From assembly GCA_963844435.1 (NCBI GenBank), contig CAWJOG010000006.1, positions 62,001 through 126,000 on the forward strand: DNA of 64,000 nt. Reading direction: 5' to 3'. Below, in pieces: positions 37,268-48,506 of this stretch. Origin of the DNA: JBDSLU01 sp963844435 (GTDB taxonomy: Bacteria > Acidobacteriota > Vicinamibacteria > Vicinamibacterales > Vicinamibacteraceae). Under the pieces are notes generated by a model. The model was not told the origin of the DNA. It worked only from the letters and a program-made list of their open reading frames with translations, and searched no databases. A program made the position numbers and the translations under genes. Every line of letters starts with the position of its first letter. The first letter of the stretch is position 1.

Positions 37268-38571
37268 ATGGCCCAGTTCGAGCCCGTCCTGACGCGCTAC
37301 GTGAAGGAGCCCGGCTCCTACACGCTCGATTTCCACGTCCAGCACGGCGGCTACGAGGCCGTGCGCAAGGCCCTGTCGATGACGCCCGAGGCGATCATCG
37401 ACGAGGTGAAGAAGTCCGGCCTGCGCGGCCGCGGCGGCGCCGGCTTCCCGACCGGCATGAAGTGGGGCTTCGTCCCGAAGGACAACCCCAAGCCGAAGTA
37501 CCTGCTGATCAACGCCGACGAGAGCGAGCCGGGCACGTTCAAGGATCACGTGCTGCTCGAGCGCAACCCGCACCTGCTGTTCGAAGGCTGCGTCATCGGC
37601 TGCCGGGCGATCGGCGCCAAGGTCTGCTACATCTACATCCGCGGCGAGTTCTACCACCTGCACCGGCAGCTCGAGGCCGAGATCGCCAAGGCCCGCGCCG
37701 CCGGCTACCTGGGGCAGAACATCCTCGGCAGCGGCCAGGACTGCGAGATCTACGTGCACCGCGGCGCCGGGGCCTACGAGGCGGGCGAAGAGACCGCGCT
37801 CATCGAGTCGCTGGAAGGGAAGCGCGCGCAGCCGCGCATCAAGCCGCCGTTCCCGGCCGTGGTCGGCCTCTACGGCTGCCCGACCGTGGTCAACAACGTC
37901 GAGACCGTGTGCAACGTGCCGCCGATCATCGAGCGCGGCGCCGGCATGGTTCTCGTCGATCGGTCCCGGAGAAGAACACCGGCCCGAAGCTGTTCTGCGT
38001 CAGCGGCCACGTCAAGCGCCCCGGCACCTACGAGGCGCACATGGGCGTGACGCTGCGCGAGCTGATCTACGACTACGCCGGCGGCATCCGCAACGATCGC
38101 CAGATCAAGGCGATCATCCCCGGCGGGTCGTCGGTCAACGTGATCCTGCCGGACAAGCTGGACACGCAGGCCAGCTTCGACGCGCTCGTCGCCGCCGGCA
38201 CGATGCTCGGCTCGGCCGCCATCATCGTGATGGACGAGACCACCGACATGGTATGGGCGTGCAAGAACCTGATCCACTTCTACAAGCACGAGTCGTGCGG
38301 CAAGTGCACGCCGTGCCGCGAGGGCGTCGACTGGCTCTACAAGATCCTCGACAAGATCTCGCGCGGCGACGGCGAGATGCGCGACATCGATCTGCTGCTG
38401 AACGTGTGCGACAACATCGGCGGCAAGACGCTGTGCCCGTTCGGCGACGCCGAGATCGCGCCGGTCATCAGCACCATCCTGCACTTCCGGCACGAGTACG
38501 AGGCCTACATCAAGCAGGGCGTCCAGGCGCCCGCCGACTACCGCAGCACCTCGCCGGTGGGAGCGCACTAG
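37268..38571 (+). CDS. nuoF: NADH-quinone oxidoreductase subunit F, two frameshifts, 433 aa if repaired
   Basis: This is the NADH- and FMN-binding subunit with cluster N3. The FMN/NADH blocks are GLRGRGGAGFPTGMKWGF, LLINADESEPGTFKD and GAGAYEAGEETALIESLEGK. The N3 ligands are in HESCGKCTPCREGV and, about 40 residues on, KTLCPFGD. Two extra bases 20 nt apart break the frame: A37946, and one C among 37965-37967. Repair gives GAGWFSSIGPEKNTGPKLF, as in other NuoF proteins. It ends 4 nt before nuoH. nuoG, which normally follows, is missing. Confidence 0.94.
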
Positions 38572-38575
38572 CGCC

Positions 38576-39638
38576 ATGCAGGACGCTCATCGACTTCCTG
38601 ACGTCGCCGATCACGATTGCCTACATCGTCCTGATCCACGTCGTGTTCTTCGCGCTGCAGATCTCGGCCGCGGTGCTGGTGCTGGCCGAGCGCAAGGTCG
38701 CGGCCTTCTCGCAGCAGCGCCTGGGGCCGTACCGCGTCGGCTGGTGGGGCGTCCTGCAGCCGCTCGCCGACATCCTGAAGCTCCTCTTCAAGGAGGAGCT
38801 GCGGCCCAAGGCGGCCGACTTCTGGCTGTTCTACCTGGCGCCGGTGATCTCGGCGACGACCGCCTTCGCGGCCTTCGTGGTCATCCCGTTCGGGCCGCCG
38901 ACCGACCTCTTCGGCCTGCTGCCCGAGCCGATCAACCTGCAGGGCATGGACGTCAACGTCGCGGTGCTGATCGTGTTCGCGATCACCTCGATGGGCGTCT
39001 ACGGCATCGTCCTGGCGGGCTGGGCGAGCAACAGCAAGTACTCGCTCCTCGGCGGCCTGCGCTCGTCGGCGCAGATGCTCTCCTACGAGCTGTCCTACGG
39101 CCTCGCCCTGGCCTCGGCCATCCTCCTCGGCAACTCGCTGTCGCTGCGCGAGATCGTCGACGGGCAGAGCGCCACGCTGCTGGGCGGCCTGATTCCCTCC
39201 GGCTGGTTCCTGTGGCCGTCGTTCTTCGGCTTCATCATCTACATGATCGCCGGCGTCGCCGAGACGAACCGCGCCCCGTTCGACTTCCCTGAAGCCGAGC
39301 AGGAGCTGGTGGCCGGCTACCACACCGAGTACAGCTCGATGTCGTTCGCGCTGTTCTTCCTGGCCGAGTACATCAACATGGTGACCGTCTCGGCGGTGGC
39401 CACGAACCTGTTCCTCGGCGGCTGGCACTGGCCGATCCCGCTCGAATGGGGCTGGTTCTTCGGTGTCCTCAACTGGCTGCTGAAGGTCGCCTTCCTGCTG
39501 TTCTTCTACATCTGGATGCGGTGGACGCTGCCACGCTACCGCTACGACCAGCTGATGACGTTCGGATGGAAGTGGCTGCTGCCGGCGGCGGTGGTCAACG
39601 TGATTCTCGTGGCGGCGGGCGTCATCTACTTCTCATGA
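38576..39638 (+). CDS. nuoH: NADH-quinone oxidoreductase subunit H, frameshifted near the start
   Basis: This membrane subunit sits next to the quinone tunnel. After ATG CAG the frame shifts: dropping one G at 38581/38582 gives MQTLIDFLTSPITIAYIVLI, a normal NuoH start. LAERKVAAFSQQRLGPYRVG, AETNRAPFDFPEAEQELVAG and FFLAEYINM are the conserved quinone-loop blocks. The repaired length is 353 aa. The ATG lies 4 nt after the nuoF stop. nuoI, usually next after nuoH, is absent: nuoJ follows directly with a 4-nt overlap. Confidence 0.95.
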
Positions 39639-40168
39639 TTCCCCTCGACGTCGTCCTCTTCTACCTGTTCGGTGGCGCCGCGGTGGCGAGCTCCCTCGCC
39701 GTCGTGACGCAGCGCAACCCGATGCACAGCGTGCTGCTGCTCATCGGCTCGTTCGTGGCGCTGGCCGGGCTCTACATCAACCTCGATTCGCCGTTCACGG
39801 CGGTGACCCAGATCATCGTCTACGCCGGCGCGATCATGGTGCTGTTCCTGTTCGTGGTGATGCTGCTGAACACGCCGAGCGAGGACGTCGCCTCGCCCTA
39901 CGGCCCGGCCTACGTCACCCTCACGACCGGGCCCCGCCGGGCCTTCGCGCTGCTCTCGATCATCCTGCTCGTCGAGCTCGCGGTGGCGATGACGCAGTTC
40001 GTGAGCACGTCGCCGCCGGCCGGGCCGGGCGCCGCGGCACACGTGTCGTCGGTCCGCCAGATCGGCATCGCCATCTTCACGGACTATTCGCTCGCCTTCG
40101 AGGCGACGTCGGTGCTGATCCTCGTCGCCATGGTCGGCGCCGTGGTGCTCGCGAAGAAAAGACTGTAG
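39635..40168 (+). CDS. nuoJ: NADH-quinone oxidoreductase subunit J
   Basis: This is a five-helix membrane subunit of complex I. The conserved helix-3 block is FTAVTQIIVYAGAIMVLFLF, which contains the pi-bulge region, followed by VVMLLN. The earlier RNPMHSVLLLIGSFVALAGL is also typical. It has 177 aa. ATG 39635 overlaps the nuoH stop (ATGA). It is followed after 16 nt by nuoK. Confidence 0.95.
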   Translation: MIPLDVVLFYLFGGAAVASSLAVVTQRNPMHSVLLLIGSFVALAGLYINLDSPFTAVTQIIVYAGAIMVLFLFVVMLLNTPSEDVASPYGPAYVTLTTGPRRAFALLSIILLVELAVAMTQFVSTSPPAGPGAAAHVSSVRQIGIAIFTDYSLAFEATSVLILVAMVGAVVLAKKRL

Positions 40169-40184
40169 GACGTCTGAGCCGGTC

Positions 40185-40490
40185 ATGGAACTGACCCTGA
40201 ACCACTATCTCGCGCTCTCGGCGGTGCTGTTCTCGATCGGCACCGCCGGCGTGTTCCTGCGCCGCAACCTGATCACGATCCTGCTCTCGATCGAGATCAT
40301 GCTGAACGCGGTGAACCTGACCTTCGTCGCCGCCGGCCGCCATTTCGGCTCGGTGGACGGCCAGGTGATCGTGTTCTTCGTGATGACCGTGGCGGCGGCC
40401 GAGGCGGCGGTGGGCCTGGCGCTGGTCATCTCGCTCTTCCGGCACAAGGAGTCGCTGAGCCCGGACGTGTTCACGTCGCTCAAGTGGTGA
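40185..40490 (+). CDS. nuoK: NADH-quinone oxidoreductase subunit K
   Basis: This is a three-helix membrane subunit of 101 aa, the family's usual size. The conserved Glu residues for proton movement are in RNLITILLSIEIMLNAVNL and MTVAAAEAAVGLALVISLFR. It is preceded by GAGCC 8 nt upstream and followed by nuoL 2 nt after its stop. Confidence 0.95.
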   Translation: MELTLNHYLALSAVLFSIGTAGVFLRRNLITILLSIEIMLNAVNLTFVAAGRHFGSVDGQVIVFFVMTVAAAEAAVGLALVISLFRHKESLSPDVFTSLKW

Positions 40491-40492
40491 CC

Positions 40493-42571
<2,079 letters not shown>

Positions 42572-42611
42572 TGATTGCCGATTTTCGACCCACGATTTCC
42601 GGCGGACGCGC

Positions 42612-44180
42612 ATGCTGAGCCTCGTCGTCTTCCTGCCGCTGGCCGGCGCCCTCGCGCTGCTCGCCCTGCCCAACAAGGACGGGTCGCGCGACGGCGTGAT
42701 CCGCTGGGGCGCGCTGGCGGTCTCGCTGGCGTCGTTCGCCACGACGCTGGCGCTGTGGTACGCCTTCGACCCGGACGCCGCCGGCTTCCAGTTCGTCGAG
42801 CGCGTCGCGTGGATGCCGTCCTTCGGCATCGACTACCTGCTCGGCGTCGACGGCATCAGCCTGATGCTGCTGGTGCTGACCGGCTTCCTGACGCCGCTGG
42901 CGCTGCTGTGCTCGTGGGAGTCGATCGAGGAGCACGTCAAGGCGTTCTCGGTCCTGGTGCTGGTGCTCGAGACGGCGATGATGGGCGTCTTCGTCTCGCT
43001 GGACCTGTTCCTGTTCTACGTGTTCTGGGACGCGATGCTGATCCCGATGTACTTCCTCATCGGGGTCTGGGGCTACGACCAGCGCGTCTACGCGGCGGTC
43101 AAGTTCATGCTCTACACGATGGCCGGCAGCGTCCTCATGCTGATCGCCATCATCGCGCTCTCGGTGCTGCACCACCAGGCGACCGGCGTCTACACCTTCG
43201 ACGTCACCAAGCTCTACGACCTGTCGATCGCGCACGACGTGCAGCTGTGGCTGTTCCTGGCCTTCGCGCTGGCCTTCGCCATCAAGGTGCCGCTGTTCCC
43301 GTTCCACACGTGGCTGCCCGACGCGCACGTCCAGGCGCCGACCGCCGGCTCGGTCATCCTGGCCGGCGTGCTGCTGAAGATGGGCACCTACGGCCTGGTG
43401 CGCTTCGCCTTCCCGCTGTTCCCGCACGCGGCGCAGGTGTGCGCCCCGTGGCTCGGCTTCCTCGCCGTCACCGGCATCGTCTACGGCGCGCTCGTGGCGA
43501 TGGTCCAGCCGGACATGAAGAAGCTGGTCGCCTACTCGAGCGTCAGCCACCTCGGGTTCGTGGTGCTGGGCATCTCCTCGATGAACGTCGAGGGCATGCA
43601 GGGCGCCGTCTACCAGATGCTGGCGCACGGCGTCAGCACCGGCGGGCTCTTCATCATCGTCGGCATGCTCTCGGATCGCCGCCACACGCGCCTGATCGCC
43701 GAGTTCGGCGGCCTGAAGTCGGTGATGCCGAAGCTGGTCGCGGCCTTCCTGATCATCACGCTGTCGTCGATCGGCCTGCCCGGCCTGAACGGCTTCGTCG
43801 GCGAGTTCCTGACCATCCTCGGCGGCTTCCGCTGGCGGCCTGAGCTGGCCGTGGTGGCGACGAGCGGCGTCATCCTGTCGGCCGTCTACATGCTCTGGAT
43901 GTTCCAGCGCGTGAACTACGGCGAGGTCACCAACCCGAAGAACGCGGCGCTGCCCGACCTGTCGCCGCGCGAGTGGTGGACGCTCGGCCCGGCGGTGGCG
44001 ATGGCCGTCGTGATGGGCGTGTTCCCGACCATCTTCCTCGCTCCCTCCGAGCCCGCCGTCCGGGCCGTGGTCGAGCGGATTGCCGGCGGCCAGAACCGGG
44101 CCGCGGCGCCCCACGCGCCGCCGGCAGCCGCCGCGGCGGACGCGCCGCGCGGCGCCGCCAGCGGGGGAGCGCATCCATGA
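42612..44180 (+). CDS. nuoM: NADH-quinone oxidoreductase subunit M
   Basis: This is an antiporter-like membrane subunit of 522 aa. LLGVDGISLMLLVLTGFLTP, FYVFWDAMLIPMYFLIGVWG (with the conserved Glu-equivalent region), PLFPFHTWLPDAHVQAPTAG and KLVAYSSVSHLGFVVLGI are diagnostic. The C-terminus has an Ala/Pro-rich tail after the last helix. A 40-nt gap separates it from nuoL. Its stop overlaps the nuoN start (ATGA). Confidence 0.95.
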   Translation: MLSLVVFLPLAGALALLALPNKDGSRDGVIRWGALAVSLASFATTLALWYAFDPDAAGFQFVERVAWMPSFGIDYLLGVDGISLMLLVLTGFLTPLALLCSWESIEEHVKAFSVLVLVLETAMMGVFVSLDLFLFYVFWDAMLIPMYFLIGVWGYDQRVYAAVKFMLYTMAGSVLMLIAIIALSVLHHQATGVYTFDVTKLYDLSIAHDVQLWLFLAFALAFAIKVPLFPFHTWLPDAHVQAPTAGSVILAGVLLKMGTYGLVRFAFPLFPHAAQVCAPWLGFLAVTGIVYGALVAMVQPDMKKLVAYSSVSHLGFVVLGISSMNVEGMQGAVYQMLAHGVSTGGLFIIVGMLSDRRHTRLIAEFGGLKSVMPKLVAAFLIITLSSIGLPGLNGFVGEFLTILGGFRWRPELAVVATSGVILSAVYMLWMFQRVNYGEVTNPKNAALPDLSPREWWTLGPAVAMAVVMGVFPTIFLAPSEPAVRAVVERIAGGQNRAAAPHAPPAAAAADAPRGAASGGAHP

Positions 44181-45616
44181 ACCTCGCCGAACTCCAGGCC
44201 GTCATCCCGATCCTCATCGTCGTCGCGACGGCGTTGATCACCCTCGCTGTCGAGGCCTTCCGCGGCAAGGACGAGCGGCTGCCGCTCGGCGTGCTCGGCC
44301 TCATCGGCCTGGCCGGCGCCGCCGCCGCCTCGTTCATGCTCTGGGGCCACAACCGGGTCAGCTTCGGCGTCGTCCGCGCCGACAACTTCGCGCTGTTCGT
44401 CAACGGGATCCTGATCGTCGTCGGCATGCTGACGATCCTCTTCTCGGGCGACCTGATCGAGCGCGAGGAGCTGCCCGCCGGCGAGTACTACTCGCTGCTC
44501 CTGTTCTCGCTGTCCGGCATGATGCTGATGGCCGCGGCCATCGACCTGCTGGTGGTCTTCCTCGCCCTCGAGATCCTGTCGCTCGGCGTCTACGTGCTCA
44601 CCGCCATCAGGCGCAGCAGCCTGGCCGGGGCCGAGGGCGGCTTCAAGTACTTCCTGCTCGGCGCGTTCTCGAGCGCGTTCTTCCTCTACGGCGTGGCGCT
44701 GATCTACGTCGTCGCCGGCAGCACGCGGCTCGACAAGGTCGCCCTGGCCATCGCCGGCCACTCGGCGGCGCCGACCCTGTTCGTGCTCATCGCGGTCGGC
44801 CTGGTGATGGTCGGCTTCGCCTTCAAGGTGTCGGCCGTCCCGTTCCACATGTGGACGCCGGACGCCTACCAGGGCGCACCGACGATCGTCACCGGCTTCA
44901 TGTCCACGGCGGTCAAGGCGGCGGCCTTCGCGGCGTTCGTCCGCGTCTTCCTGACCGCGTTCGGTCCGCTCAGCGCGCACTGGGCGCCGCTGCTCGGGGC
45001 CAGCGCCATCGCCACGATGGTCGTCGGCACCGTCGTCGGCGTGGCCCAGACCAGCGTGAAGCGCATGCTCGCCTACTCGAGCATCGCGCACGGCGGCTAC
45101 ATGCTGGTCGGGCTCATCGCCGCGACCGACACCGGCCAGGCGGCGGTGCTGTTCTACCTGCTGTCCTACGCCGTCACCAACCTCGGCGCCTTCGGGATCC
45201 TGGCGCTGCTCGCCAGCCGGTCGAACGAGCACGACGAGGTGCGCGACTTCGCCGGGCTGTGGAAGAGCGAGCCCGTGCTGGCGACGCTGCTGACGGTGTT
45301 CCTGCTGTCGCTGGGCGGCTTCCCGCCGACCGCCGGGTTCATCGGCAAGTGGTACATCTTCGCCGCCGCGGTGCAGCAGGGGCACTACGCGCTGGCCATC
45401 ATCGGCGTGCTGACCAGCGTCATCTCGGTCTACTACTACCTGCGCATCATCGTGATGATGTACATGTCGGAGTCGGCTCACACCGAGCCGGTGGCCAAGC
45501 TGTCGCCGACCGCGACCGCGGCGCTGGCGATGTCGGTCGCCGCCGTCTTTTATCTGGGCGTCTATCCGACCGACGCCATCGAGCTGGCGCTGCGCTCGGT
45601 CAGCCGGCTGTTCTAG
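44177..45616 (+). CDS. nuoN: NADH-quinone oxidoreductase subunit N
   Basis: This is an antiporter-like membrane subunit of 479 aa. It starts MNLAELQAVIPILIVVATAL. FLALEILSLGVYVLTAIRRS, AFKVSAVPFHMWTPDAYQGA and MLAYSSIAHGGYMLVGLIAA are typical. The C-terminal helices end in AVFYLGVYPTDAIELALRSV. It is the last recognisable complex I gene and is followed after 16 nt by a short unknown gene in the same direction. Confidence 0.95.
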   Translation: MNLAELQAVIPILIVVATALITLAVEAFRGKDERLPLGVLGLIGLAGAAAASFMLWGHNRVSFGVVRADNFALFVNGILIVVGMLTILFSGDLIEREELPAGEYYSLLLFSLSGMMLMAAAIDLLVVFLALEILSLGVYVLTAIRRSSLAGAEGGFKYFLLGAFSSAFFLYGVALIYVVAGSTRLDKVALAIAGHSAAPTLFVLIAVGLVMVGFAFKVSAVPFHMWTPDAYQGAPTIVTGFMSTAVKAAAFAAFVRVFLTAFGPLSAHWAPLLGASAIATMVVGTVVGVAQTSVKRMLAYSSIAHGGYMLVGLIAATDTGQAAVLFYLLSYAVTNLGAFGILALLASRSNEHDEVRDFAGLWKSEPVLATLLTVFLLSLGGFPPTAGFIGKWYIFAAAVQQGHYALAIIGVLTSVISVYYYLRIIVMMYMSESAHTEPVAKLSPTATAALAMSVAAVFYLGVYPTDAIELALRSVSRLF

Positions 45617-45632
45617 GATCGCGCTCGCGGCG

Positions 45633-46112
45633 ATGACTAATCCGCCCGTGCCGCCATCGTCGATCGATCCCCTCCGCCCCCGGCTCGAGCCCGAGCCGAC
45701 GCACCGGCCCGAGCCGCGCTTCTGGCCCTATCTGGACCTCGCCGAGCAGCCGTCCGAAGAGGAACTGGCCGCGCTCGACCCGGACCTGCGCCTGGCGCTG
45801 TCGCGCACCGGCGTCGGGGGGCAGGGCGGCTGGGGCGCGTTCTCGCTCACCCTCGCGTTCCCGCGCTTCGAAGGCCCGAACTACGATCGCGCCGTGGCGA
45901 TGGCCAAGGCGTCGCGCCAGTACCTCGAGACGGGGACGGGCGAGGACTTCCGGGTCCGCGCGCGCTTCCAGCCGGACGACGCGCCGGCGCTGCGCGACCT
46001 GTATCAGCTGGTCGGGGATCTGCCCGGGACCGACGTCCTCATCGACGATCGGCCGGTGCCGTACGCCCGCGAGCTCTGGCTGCCGCTGTTCTGGTGTCTG
46101 TTGCCGCGCTGA
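45633..46112 (+). CDS. uncharacterised 159-residue protein at the end of the nuo operon
   Basis: I do not recognise this family. The protein has a Pro/Glu-rich N-terminus (PSSIDPLRPRLEPEPTHRPE), then FWPYLDLAEQPSEEELAALD, a Gly-rich turn (RTGVGGQGGWGAFSLTLAFP) and a likely alpha/beta part with YDRAVAMAKASRQYLETGTG. It ends hydrophobic (ARELWLPLFWCLLPR). No signal peptide or membrane helix is evident, although the last 12 residues might touch a membrane. It begins 16 nt after nuoN in the same direction, so it is probably co-transcribed and might serve complex I (inference). Its codon use and high GC match its neighbours, which argues that it is a real gene. Confidence 0.6.
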   Translation: MTNPPVPPSSIDPLRPRLEPEPTHRPEPRFWPYLDLAEQPSEEELAALDPDLRLALSRTGVGGQGGWGAFSLTLAFPRFEGPNYDRAVAMAKASRQYLETGTGEDFRVRARFQPDDAPALRDLYQLVGDLPGTDVLIDDRPVPYARELWLPLFWCLLPR

Positions 46113-46296
46113 GGAAGTTGGCGGCGGGTGGGGGAGTGCGGTTGGCAGGAAGGACGGAGCCGACCGGTGTCGACCCCGTCTTCCTCTGGCGGCCTGGCGT
46201 CGAAGCGCCCTGCCGCCCGGTCTGGTTCCGCCGCAAGGGCGGTGCCTGCCCGGCTCGCGGTCAGCCGCGGTCGTGGCCGCTGCGCGAGCTTGGGCG

Positions 46297-46315
46297 GGCG
46301 GCCTTCATGGCCGCC
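46297..46315 (-). terminator. hairpin directly after cspA stop (no U-tract)
   Basis: On the minus strand GGCGGCC-ATGAA-GGCCGCC starts one base after the cspA TGA. The 7-bp GC stem is strong but no T-run follows, so it may be a Rho-independent-like pause or simply stabilise the mRNA 3' end. The 200-nt stretch between this hairpin and the unknown nuo-end gene shows no other feature. Confidence 0.4.
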
Positions 46316-46522
46316 TCAGTTGGCCTTGCTGACGTTGCCCGCCTGGGGGCCCTTCGGACCATCAACGATCTCGAACTCGACCGCCTGTCCTTCCTCGAGC
46401 GTACGGAACCCGTTGCCCGTGATCGCCGAGAAATGGACGAACACGTCGCTGCCGGATTCACGCTCGATGAAGCCGTACCCCTTGGCGTTGTTGAACCACT
46501 TGACCTTGCCTTGAATGCGCAT
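46316..46522 (-). CDS. cspA: cold-shock domain protein, 68 aa
   Basis: This is a single cold-shock domain that binds single-stranded RNA or DNA. The sequence is MRIQGKVKWFNNAKGYGFIE then SGSDVFVHFSAITGNGFRTL. The RNP1 motif (KGYGFIE) and RNP2 motif (VFVHF) are intact, and it ends GPQAGNVSKAN. The ribosome-binding site AGAGGAAG lies just before the ATG. The 5' leader reaches toward 46640, where a minus-strand terminator-like hairpin lies, so leader control is possible. The gene stands alone and is divergent from purH. Confidence 0.95.
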   Translation of the reverse strand: MRIQGKVKWFNNAKGYGFIERESGSDVFVHFSAITGNGFRTLEEGQAVEFEIVDGPKGPQAGNVSKAN

Positions 46523-46619
46523 TGTCTTCCTCTGCCTTGCGCGCCCGCCCTGCGTTCGATCAGTCCGGGCGCCTGGAATTACCCGTCCGTGACCCCAGCT
46601 CGACCGGGGGCACGGGCAC

Positions 46620-46641
46620 AAAAAAAAGCCGCATCGGCGGC
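46620..46641 (-). terminator. intrinsic-terminator-like hairpin on the minus strand, upstream of cspA
   Basis: On the minus strand GCCGC-CGAT-GCGGC is followed by eight T residues, a typical intrinsic terminator. No minus-strand gene ends here: the next gene upstream is purH on the opposite strand. It lies 98 nt before the cspA ATG. It could act as an attenuator in a long cspA leader or stop antisense transcription from purH. Confidence 0.55.
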
Positions 46642-46705
46642 CTCATGACGAACGCGTGACGGATTGAACGTTCTCCGACACGCATAGGTAGGATAACGAC
46701 GAGTT

Positions 46706-48346
46706 ATGGGAATGTCAACCATTCGCCCGGCGCCGGTTCCGGGGGCCATCGCCGTCCGGCGGGCGCTCCTCAGCGTCTCGGACAAGACCGGCCTGGTCCC
46801 CTTCGCCCAGGCCCTGAATGCACGCGGCGTCACACTGCTGTCGACCGGCGGGACGGCCAGGGCGCTGGCCGAGGCCGGGCTCCCGGTCGTGAACGTCTCG
46901 GACGTCACCGCCTTCCCCGAGATGCTCGACGGGCGGGTCAAGACGCTGCACCCGGCGGTGCACGGGGGCATCCTGGCCCGGCGCCACCTGCCGGAGGACC
47001 TGGCCGCCATCGGGGCGCACGGGATCGAGCCCATCGACCTGGTGGTCGTGAACCTCTATCCGTTCGCCCGCGCCGCCGCCAACCCGGCGACCGGCTTCGA
47101 CGCCCTGATCGAGGAGATCGACATCGGCGGGCCGAGCATGGTGCGGGCCGCGGCGAAGAACTTCCGGGACGTGCTGATCGTGGTCGACCCGCGGGACTAC
47201 CCGCGCGTGCTCGAGGACCTGGCCGCCCCGGGCGGCTCGAGCCCGGCCTTCCGCTTCGAGCTGTCGCGCCGCGCCTTTGCCCACACCGCCGCCTACGACG
47301 CGACCATCGCGTCGACGCTCGAGACGATCGGGAGCGACGCCGACCCGTTCGCGCGGCCGGCCGAGACGCCGGCGCTGCCGGCGACGATGCGCCTGTCGCT
47401 GCCGCAGCGCCGCGTGCTGCGCTATGGCGAGAACCCGCACCAGCCGGCGGCGTGGTACGGCCTCGAGCCGGCGCAGGGGTTCAGCGCCGTCGAGATCAAG
47501 CAGGGCAAGGAGCTGTCCTACACCAACCTGCTCGACCTGGACGCCGCCGCCCGCATCGCGCTCGAGTTCGACGAGCCGGCGGCGGCGGTCATCAAGCACG
47601 CCAACCCGTGCGGCGTGGCCACCGCGGCCACGATCGCACAGGCCTACGTCACCGCGCGCGACGCCGATGCGTTGTCCGCCTTCGGCGGCATCATCGGCCT
47701 GAACCGCACACTCGACGCCGAAACCGCACACGCGATCACCACGACGTTCATCGAGGCGGTCATCGCGCCCGCCGTCGACGAGGCGGCGCTGCCGATCCTC
47801 GCCGCCAAGAAGAACCTGCGCGTCCTCACCGCCGACTTCGCGTCCTTCCGCGACGCCGTCCGGCCGGGGGTCGAGCTGCGCTCGATCCTCGGCGGCGTCC
47901 TGGTGCAGGAGCGCGATCGCGTCGTGGAGGCCCGGACGCCGTGGCCCGACGCGGCCGGCGAGGGGCTCCGCGTCGTCACGAAGCGCCAGCCGACCGCCGA
48001 GGAGTGGCAGGCACTGCGCTTCGCCTGGCGCGTCTGCGCCCACGTCAAGTCGAACACGATCCTCTTCACCGGGCCGGATCGGACGCGCGCGGTCGGCGCC
48101 GGCCAGATGAGCCGCGTCGACGCGGTGAAGGTCGCGGTGATGAAGGCCGGCGGCAGCGTCCCCGGCAGCGTCGTCGCCTCGGACGCGTTCTTCCCGTTCC
48201 GCGACGGCCTCGACGCGCTGGCGGCGGCCGGCGCCACGGCCGTCGTGCAGCCGGGCGGCTCGGTCAAGGACGCCGAGGTCATCGCCGCGGCCGACGAGCA
48301 CGGCCTGGCGATGGTCTTCACCGGGAAGCGGCACTTCCGTCACTAG
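46706..48346 (+). CDS. purH: bifunctional AICAR transformylase / IMP cyclohydrolase
   Basis: PurH performs the last two steps of IMP synthesis. The N-terminal cyclohydrolase (MGS-like) domain has ALLSVSDKTGLVPFAQAL, LLSTGGTARALAEAG, MLDGRVKTLHPAVHGGILAR and IDIGGPSMVRAAAKN. The C-terminal transformylase domain has LRYGENPHQPAAWYG, AAAVIKHANPCGVA (the Lys-His catalytic pair) and SDAFFPFRDG. It ends FTGKRHFRH as usual. The frame of 546 aa is intact. ATG 46706 or ATG 46712 are possible starts. A TTGAAC 40 nt upstream may belong to its promoter, but the -10 is ambiguous. Confidence 0.97.
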   Translation: MGMSTIRPAPVPGAIAVRRALLSVSDKTGLVPFAQALNARGVTLLSTGGTARALAEAGLPVVNVSDVTAFPEMLDGRVKTLHPAVHGGILARRHLPEDLAAIGAHGIEPIDLVVVNLYPFARAAANPATGFDALIEEIDIGGPSMVRAAAKNFRDVLIVVDPRDYPRVLEDLAAPGGSSPAFRFELSRRAFAHTAAYDATIASTLETIGSDADPFARPAETPALPATMRLSLPQRRVLRYGENPHQPAAWYGLEPAQGFSAVEIKQGKELSYTNLLDLDAAARIALEFDEPAAAVIKHANPCGVATAATIAQAYVTARDADALSAFGGIIGLNRTLDAETAHAITTTFIEAVIAPAVDEAALPILAAKKNLRVLTADFASFRDAVRPGVELRSILGGVLVQERDRVVEARTPWPDAAGEGLRVVTKRQPTAEEWQALRFAWRVCAHVKSNTILFTGPDRTRAVGAGQMSRVDAVKVAVMKAGGSVPGSVVASDAFFPFRDGLDALAAAGATAVVQPGGSVKDAEVIAAADEHGLAMVFTGKRHFRH

Positions 48347-48450
48347 CCTTGCGACCGGCAGGCCGACCCAGGCGCTGCGCGAAGCGGTCGGCCGTGCTCG
48401 CCGATCGCAACGCCCAGCCCACCTTTCTCGTCTACGAGGCGGGGCGTTGA

Positions 48451-48468
48451 CGAACGTCTGCACGTTCG
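48451..48468. promoter_or_regulatory. inverted repeat upstream of the MacB-like permease
   Basis: CGAACGT-CTGC-ACGTTCG is a perfect 7-nt inverted repeat with a 4-nt spacer. It overlaps a TTGACG that could act as a -35 (48447-48452) and lies 38 bp before the permease start. It would suit a dimeric repressor. No regulator gene is adjacent. Confidence 0.35.
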
Positions 48469-48506
48469 ACTGCACCCCCTGAGGCGCCGACGGGCGTAGT
48501 ACCGCC

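Noticed and set aside
48347..48450. Short ORF end reading VLADRNAQPTFLVYEAGR before the permease
   Set aside because: It looks coding-like for 18 residues, but no start, ribosome-binding site or longer similarity is visible, and it lies in the short gap after purH.
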